Position numbers and translations under genes: made by a program. This document shows, piece by piece, positions 6,801 to 9,740 of a DNA stretch of 9,740 nucleotides (positions within the stretch are counted from its first letter, which is position 1; the number at the start of each line of letters is the position of its first letter). This DNA is from Nitrospira sp. (GTDB lineage Bacteria > Nitrospirota > Nitrospiria > Nitrospirales > Nitrospiraceae): contig JANYAJ010000502.1 of NCBI GenBank assembly GCA_025361385.1, positions 1-9,740 on the forward strand, read 5' to 3'. The notes under the pieces are model-generated. The model was not told the origin of the DNA and ran no database searches. It saw only the letters and a list, made by a program, of their open reading frames with translations.

Positions 6801-9074
6801 GACCAATTACAAGCCATCTTTCGCATGACGATGACGTTGTCCCACGCGACCTCGCTTGACGACATCTATCGTGAGGCCATCGACTGTATGCAGCGGGCGC
6901 TTCAGGCGGACCGGGCATCCATCCTCTTGTTCGACGACGCAGGCGTGATGCGATTGAAGGCCTCCCGAGGCTTGTCGGAGCGGTGCCAGTCCGCCGTAGA
7001 AGGGCATTCCCCCTGGACCCGCGAGACAGTCGACCCCAAGCCGATCTTGAGCGATGACATCGGCGCAGACCCCTCTGTCGCGCAATATCGCGAGATCTTC
7101 GACGCAGAAGGCATCCAGGCTCTCGGGTTCATCCCTCTGATCTTGCCCGAAGGACTGCTGGGTACGTTCATGCTCTATTACGATCAGCCGCATCAGTTCA
7201 CTGGCGAAGAAGTCGGTGTCGCACAAACGATCGCCAGCCACATGGCCTATATGATTCAGCGCACCCGCACGGAGCAGGCGCTGCGCGTGAGTGAAGGACG
7301 CTACCGGTCCTTGGTCGACAATGCTCCAATCGGCATCTACGTCAACGAGGCGGGGCGGTTTACTTACGTCAATCGGGAGATGCAACGCATTCTCCACGCG
7401 ACGAACGTCGAACAGCTGCTCGTCACACCGGTGTTGGATCGGGTCGCTCCGGAATTTCACCAGATCTCGAAGGACCGCATCTATCAGTTGATGGAGACTG
7501 GACAACCGATACCGTCGGTGGATAAACAGTTTGTGCGTCTCGACGGGTCACGGGTCGACGTCGCCGTCACGGCGATCCCCACCTCCTTCGACGGCACCAC
7601 CGTGATGCAAGTGTTGGTGCTTGATATCACGAACCGGAAGCAAGCAGAAGAGGCGCTTCGGCAGAAACATGCTCTGCTCTCTGCCATTATGGATGCGACG
7701 ACGGATATCATCTTTGTCAAAGATCTGACGGGGCGCTATCTGCACATGAATCCTGCCGGAGCCCGCGCCGTGGGGATGTCGGTCGAGGAGGTCGTCGGAA
7801 AAGACGACGACGCTATTTGGCCGGCCGACCTGGCAGCTTGCTGCAAAGCGGCAGATCAGAACATCATGACCTCCGGTACCGCACAGACGGTGGAGGAAAG
7901 CACGATGGTCGATGGACACCGCATCACGTATTTGACGACCAAAGCGCCCTACCGCGATGCCACGGGACGCATGATCGGCATCATCGGCGTGGCCCATGAT
8001 ATCTCGCAGATTAAACGATCGGAAGAAGAGCTTCGGCGGTCGCATGCGTTTCTCCGGCAAGTCATCGACATCGATCCCAATTTCGTGTTTGCAAAGGATC
8101 GTGCCGGCCGCTTTACCTTGGTCAACAAGGCGGTGGCCGATGCTTATGGGACGACGGTGGAGGACTTGATTGGAAAGACCGATGCCGACTTCAATGCCGA
8201 CCAGAAAGAAGTCGCATTTTTCCGCGAGACGGACTTGGAGGTGATGAATTCGCTCCAGGATCTCTTCCTTCCAGAAGAGAGCATCACCGATTCGATGGGC
8301 AAGATGCGATGGTTGCAGACGGTGAAGCGGCCTATTTTCAACGAACAAGGCCAGGCCATCATGGTCCTCGGGGCCGCGACGGATATCACTGAACGCAAGC
8401 GCATGGAAGAAGCCCTCCGCCAACGAGAGCGTGACCTGCGCACCGCGATCGAGGAGCGCGAACGGATCAGCCAAGACCTCCATGATGGTATCTTGCAGTC
8501 GCTGTTTGCGGTGGGCCTCTCGCTTGAAACGACCAAATCGATGATGCCTCCGAGGGAGCGCAAGACGTCGGGCCCGGCACTCAAGCAGGCCATCGATCAA
8601 TTAAACCGTCTCATGCACGAGGTCAGAAATTTCATTGCGGGGCTCGGCTCGGATTTGCTCCAGGGAACGGACCTTCCGACAGCGCTGCACCATATGCTTG
8701 AGTCGTTGACGAAGAACCACGCGACGCATGTGCGCCTCAAGATCGAGGATCGTGCCGCGCAGGCCCTTTCTGCCGAACAGTCCCTGCACCTGCTCCTGGT
8801 TATTCAAGAGGCCGTGAGTAATTGCATCCGGCACGGCCATGCGCAAGAGGCCACGGTGTCGCTCAAGTTGCTGAAACAGGGGGTCCGCTTGAGCGTGCGC
8901 GACAATGGATGCGGCTTTGACTCAGCCGCCGCCAAGGGGGTCGGACATGGATTGGCCAACATGGCCGCCCGTGCGCAGAAGATCGGGGGACGATTTACCG
9001 TCTTGTCAAAAACGAATGAGGGAACACGCGTCGTGCTTGATTTGCCGAAGGAGGCCGCCCTTGCCCAGAGTTAA
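897..9074 (+). CDS. Giant soluble multi-PAS/GAF sensor histidine kinase (HPK7, HisKA_3 type)
   Basis: A 2725-residue hybrid of sensory domains and a NarX/DesK/DevS-type kinase. By eye the order is: coiled coil (about 1-32); GAF1 (35-195); PAS1 204-316; PAS2 328-441; PAS3 454-569; PAS4 583-698; PAS5 712-827; PAS6 840-955; PAS7 968-1078; PAS8 1091-1204; PAS9 1211-1323; PAS10 1337-1452; PAS11 1466-1581; PAS12 1595-1711; PAS13 1719-1831; PAS14 1845-1958; GAF2 1975-2122; PAS15 2136-2247; PAS16 2260-2372; PAS17 2385-2500; HisKA_3 (about 2517-2580); HATPase_c (about 2630-2720). The H-box reads LHDGILQ, with phospho-acceptor His2529; Asp2530 and Gln2534 match the HDxxxQ motif linked to phosphatase activity in this family. 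The N box has Glu2638 and Asn2642, G1 is DNGCGF (2669-2674), and G2 is GHGL (2683-2686), so the core looks active. Most PAS domains end in D-[IV]-T-E-R-K followed by a short helical linker. No membrane segment or signal peptide is seen. The regulator gene overlaps its end. The signal sensed is unknown. Confidence 0.95.
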   Translation: MSSPRLLSELESLRLQVAALTRTLAERDQALQDGPEQANLLRAIVEGTSADIGVEFFRSLVKHLTQTLNVRYAFVGVWREQIPGKVSTLAVWSGTDFADPFDYDLKGSPCEHVIGQRLCLHESGVQERFPDDHLLVQLGVQSYCGMPLFDRSGTALGLLVVMDDRPFTRTPLIKDLLQVFAMRAAAELQRQRAEVTLQEQARRLRFTQFSLDHAADAVLWADDSTQFIYANEAACRSLGYSNEELLTLSISDIAPYHNPVQFHKRLDQAKQGTAVTYESVHRRKDGTEFPIEVSVTYLEHDGRGYTCGIVRDITERKQIEQERLQALHDLQNIVETVPDFMFTLDLQGNMVKWNRRVEEVTGYSSQELLNMSALAFVPPEAAARTAAAIHRAFTEGYAELDGDLLTKDRRLIPYHWTGALLKSSDGEPIGITGVGRDVTERKRSEALLQQERQHLVEAQALAHLGSWSWNIESGEGVWSDEQFRIFGYEPRSISVVYETFMAAVLPDDHDRVLVAINDALMGPSPYEVECRIVRPNGDVREIQCRGDVHRDEIGHPISMAGTVLDITERKQIERALHASEERWHLAVQGSSDGIWDWYIPTGEVFFSLRWKAMRGFEDHEISHHLDEWRSRIHPDDLDRVLQNIDAYLAKQAPEFCEEYRVQRKDGSYMWILDRGAALWDDDGTPLRMAGSESDISERKQAEAALCESEARSRSIVDSALDAVITIDGEGRIIGWNPQAEVIFGYSAPEALGRGLSETIIPAQFRQAHAAGVQRAFQSTAYQGMKRRLEFSALHRDGHEFPIEFAMAMTHVEGRPVLSAFVRDVTDRKRAEESIRQHQALLQSFVEHTPAAVAMLDRDLQYVAVSKRWYQDYRLAERDIVGLHHYDVFPEIREMEQWQAIHRRCLAGETLRNEEDRICRKDGREDWLRWEIRPWIDESGMVGGIIMFTEVITERKQAEQALAEKTRELSDFVEHATVSMHWVGPDGVILWANQTELNLLGYSREEYIGRHIADFHVDKPVIQNILDRLSHDEPVQEYAARLRSKDGSIKDVIIDSSVLWKDGKFARARCFTRDVTARKQAEEAQRISEERFRAAYHNASVGISICDLTGRLQEVNQALCEILGYSKEELLATDFQALTHPDDLASNLDRIRMLLAGTAVYQVFDKRYIKKDGTTVWAHVGLSVIRNHHGEPSHLLAMVHDITERKQAESRLRLTQFTIEHAADAVYWIDQTAQIVNVNEAASLMLGYSKDELRAMTVHNLNSDFPADMWPGFWAETRQRKSLTFETFHRSKTGQLIPVEVSVNYLSYEGQELYCAFVRNITDRKNAQEELRRSKSQLTHILENSPVVVYARQVENGWPITFITPNAYGLLGYTSVDLLSDPNRLDSLIHRDDERDLLARGMSQLLRDGACIFVYRLRHRDGTYRWIENRARLNDNGKGALQIAGTMIDVTERKKAEEALEEERHRLVMAQLLAHLGSWEWNILTGTKTWSDENYRIFGYDPGSIQPTYEIFAQAIHPQDRDRVLQAARATLEDDRASCDLECRIVRPSGEVRHIHCRGEVTRNDAGRPLQMAGTVLDITERKQTQEALAQRERQLQTVLDALPVGVWFTDPSGKPLLANPAAKQIWSGIKQVGIETAANAAGWWEAIGPSSEPHRWALSHVLTKGVPSLYETLDFECLDGTRKTIRNTAVPVQDEAGIVLGAIVLNEDITVLRRAQEAIKLTQFSVDHAVEAFFWIGPDAKILHVNEAACRMLEYTSDELMAMTVHDIDPNFPLELWSSHWEGLKQQGALSFESKYWSRTGRVLDTEVTVNYLQYDGREYTCAIMRDIGERKQADEALRTSEERYRALYDETPTMYFTLAMDGTVRSVNRFGADQLGYQVEELVGHSVLSIFHEDDKEAVSTSLSECLATPKTTRHWEFRKVRKDGRIIWVRETARVGQSSAGETVLLVTCEDITAQKLAEARQARQNDQLQAIFRMTMTLSHATSLDDIYREAIDCMQRALQADRASILLFDDAGVMRLKASRGLSERCQSAVEGHSPWTRETVDPKPILSDDIGADPSVAQYREIFDAEGIQALGFIPLILPEGLLGTFMLYYDQPHQFTGEEVGVAQTIASHMAYMIQRTRTEQALRVSEGRYRSLVDNAPIGIYVNEAGRFTYVNREMQRILHATNVEQLLVTPVLDRVAPEFHQISKDRIYQLMETGQPIPSVDKQFVRLDGSRVDVAVTAIPTSFDGTTVMQVLVLDITNRKQAEEALRQKHALLSAIMDATTDIIFVKDLTGRYLHMNPAGARAVGMSVEEVVGKDDDAIWPADLAACCKAADQNIMTSGTAQTVEESTMVDGHRITYLTTKAPYRDATGRMIGIIGVAHDISQIKRSEEELRRSHAFLRQVIDIDPNFVFAKDRAGRFTLVNKAVADAYGTTVEDLIGKTDADFNADQKEVAFFRETDLEVMNSLQDLFLPEESITDSMGKMRWLQTVKRPIFNEQGQAIMVLGAATDITERKRMEEALRQRERDLRTAIEERERISQDLHDGILQSLFAVGLSLETTKSMMPPRERKTSGPALKQAIDQLNRLMHEVRNFIAGLGSDLLQGTDLPTALHHMLESLTKNHATHVRLKIEDRAAQALSAEQSLHLLLVIQEAVSNCIRHGHAQEATVSLKLLKQGVRLSVRDNGCGFDSAAAKGVGHGLANMAARAQKIGGRFTVLSKTNEGTRVVLDLPKEAALAQS
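1506..8396 (+). repeat. Tandem array of 17 PAS-coding repeats inside the kinase gene
   Basis: Successive PAS domains end in a DITERK-like motif at residues 312, 437, 565, 694, 823, 950, 1073, 1200, 1319, 1448, 1577, 1708, 1827, 1953, then after GAF2 at 2243, 2368 and 2496. The step is 119-131 residues (average about 126, near 380 bases). Two repeats are closely related: PAS3 and PAS11 match at about 70 of 118 positions in my hand alignment. PAS9 and PAS13 match at about 53 of 115, with PAS1 in the same subfamily (all begin with an LTQF/FTQF helix). PAS16 and PAS17 share an F-[VA]-K-D...G-R start. The other domains are diverged from one another. Motif endings are degenerate at PAS12 (DITVLRR) and PAS14 (DITAQK). 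Confidence 0.85.
9048..9054 (+). promoter_or_regulatory. Ribosome binding site of the response regulator, inside the kinase gene
   Basis: AAGGAGG (9048-9054) lies six bases before the TTG at 9061 and within the last codons of the kinase. Its near-perfect match decides for the TTG start over the in-frame ATG at 9016, which has no Shine-Dalgarno sequence and would add residues unlike any receiver domain. Confidence 0.85.
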
Positions 9075-9717
9075 GGCCAAGCCGATTCGGCTGCTCCTGG
9101 TCGACGATCACGAGGTCGTCCGTGTTGGCCTGCGAACCGTCCTGCACCACAATCACGGCATTATCGTTGTCGGCGAGGCCGGCACCAAAGCCGCCGCGGT
9201 CCGGACGGTGAAGCGACTGAGACCGGACATCGTCTTGATGGACGTACGGCTTCCCGATGGATCCGGCGTCGACGCCTGCCGTGCGATTCTCGCCAGCTAT
9301 CCGATGACGCGTATCATCTTTCTCACGTCTTATGCGGACGAGGAATCCGTGCTGGCGGCGGTATTGGCCGGCGCACAGGGATACGTGCTCAAGGACATTG
9401 ACTCAACCCTGTTAACTCGATCGATTCGTGCCGTGTTCAGCGGACAATCAATTCTCAATCCAACACTGACTCAACGGGCACTGAATTGGATTAAAGCCTG
9501 GCCCGAGCAGAGTGGCCCGGTGCAAGGGCAATCTCTTTCTCCTCAAGAAGAGCGCGTGCTGGCGTTGGTGGCGGAAGGATTGACCAACAAGGAAATCGCC
9601 ACCACGATGCAACTCAGCGACAAGACGGTGAAGAACTACCTTGCCAACATGTTCCAAAAACTACATATCTCACGGCGCGCCCAAGCTGCCACCTTCTTCG
9701 TCAAGCGTCAGGCCTGA
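9061..9717 (+). CDS. NarL/DevR-type response regulator (receiver + LuxR helix-turn-helix)
   Basis: A 218-residue regulator, the normal length for the NarL/FixJ family. The receiver domain (about 9-125) has the acidic pair Asp15-Asp16, phospho-acceptor Asp61 in VLMDVRLPDG, Thr89 and Lys111, so all key residues are present. A linker (about 126-157) leads to a LuxR-type helix-turn-helix (about 158-213) that starts LSPQEERVL and has GLTNKEIA and KTVKNYL in the recognition region, close to the motif of mycobacterial DevR/DosR. It is expected to be phosphorylated by the kinase encoded just upstream and to act as a DNA-binding transcription factor. The TTG start at 9061 follows a strong ribosome binding site and overlaps the kinase stop by 14 bases, which implies translational coupling. 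Its target genes are not visible; autoregulation of the operon is possible. No terminator is seen in the 23 bases left after it. Confidence 0.95.
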   Translation: MPRVKAKPIRLLLVDDHEVVRVGLRTVLHHNHGIIVVGEAGTKAAAVRTVKRLRPDIVLMDVRLPDGSGVDACRAILASYPMTRIIFLTSYADEESVLAAVLAGAQGYVLKDIDSTLLTRSIRAVFSGQSILNPTLTQRALNWIKAWPEQSGPVQGQSLSPQEERVLALVAEGLTNKEIATTMQLSDKTVKNYLANMFQKLHISRRAQAATFFVKRQA

Positions 9718-9740
9718 CGACACGTTGGTGCAGGCCAGGG

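Noticed and set aside
1506..8396. LOV or flavin-type PAS domain in the array
   Set aside because: None of the 17 PAS domains contains the NCRFLQ-type motif with the photoactive cysteine, so blue-light sensing by a LOV domain is not supported.
7548..8600. 350-codon open frame on the minus strand inside the kinase gene
   Set aside because: It lies antisense to a region with clear PAS15-PAS17 and kinase signatures; its translation shows no family motif and no ribosome binding site was seen. It is a by-product of codon bias on the opposite strand, as are the 232-codon frame at 6807-7505 and similar ones.

Overview
This window carries a bacterial two-component locus dominated by one very large gene. 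From left to right it holds: (1) the 5' end of a leftward gene for a HAD-superfamily phosphatase (201 down to the left edge); (2) a tRNA-Leu(GAG) gene at 380-463 with a textbook sigma-70 promoter; (3) a gap of about 430 bases without a gene; (4) a soluble sensor histidine kinase of 2725 residues (897-9074) in which I count 17 PAS domains, two GAF domains and a HisKA_3/HATPase_c (NarX/DesK/DevS-type, HPK7) core; (5) a NarL/DevR-type response regulator (9061-9717) whose start overlaps the kinase stop by 14 bases. The last 23 bases show nothing.

The kinase and regulator form one operon. Phosphate is expected to move from kinase His2529 to regulator Asp61, and the regulator should then bind DNA through its C-terminal LuxR-type helix-turn-helix. 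The kinase has no transmembrane stretch or signal peptide, so its inputs should be cytoplasmic: ligands, redox state, gases, or conformational signals passed along the PAS chain. Which of the 17 PAS and two GAF domains bind a ligand cannot be read from sequence. One of them, PAS5, keeps a histidine where FixL has its heme ligand.

The organism cannot be fixed from this window. Fairly high G+C, a tRNA with an encoded CCA end, sigma-70-like promoters, strong AAGGAG-type ribosome binding sites and a huge PAS-rich soluble HPK7 kinase fit an environmental Gram-negative bacterium. My best guess is Nitrospira or a relative, but this is inference from general resemblance only.

The most notable points are the size and repeat structure of the PAS array, including clear internal duplications; the shared -35 element of the two divergent promoters at 296-347; and the tight TTG-start coupling of the regulator. 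I found no mobile element, CRISPR array or defence gene.
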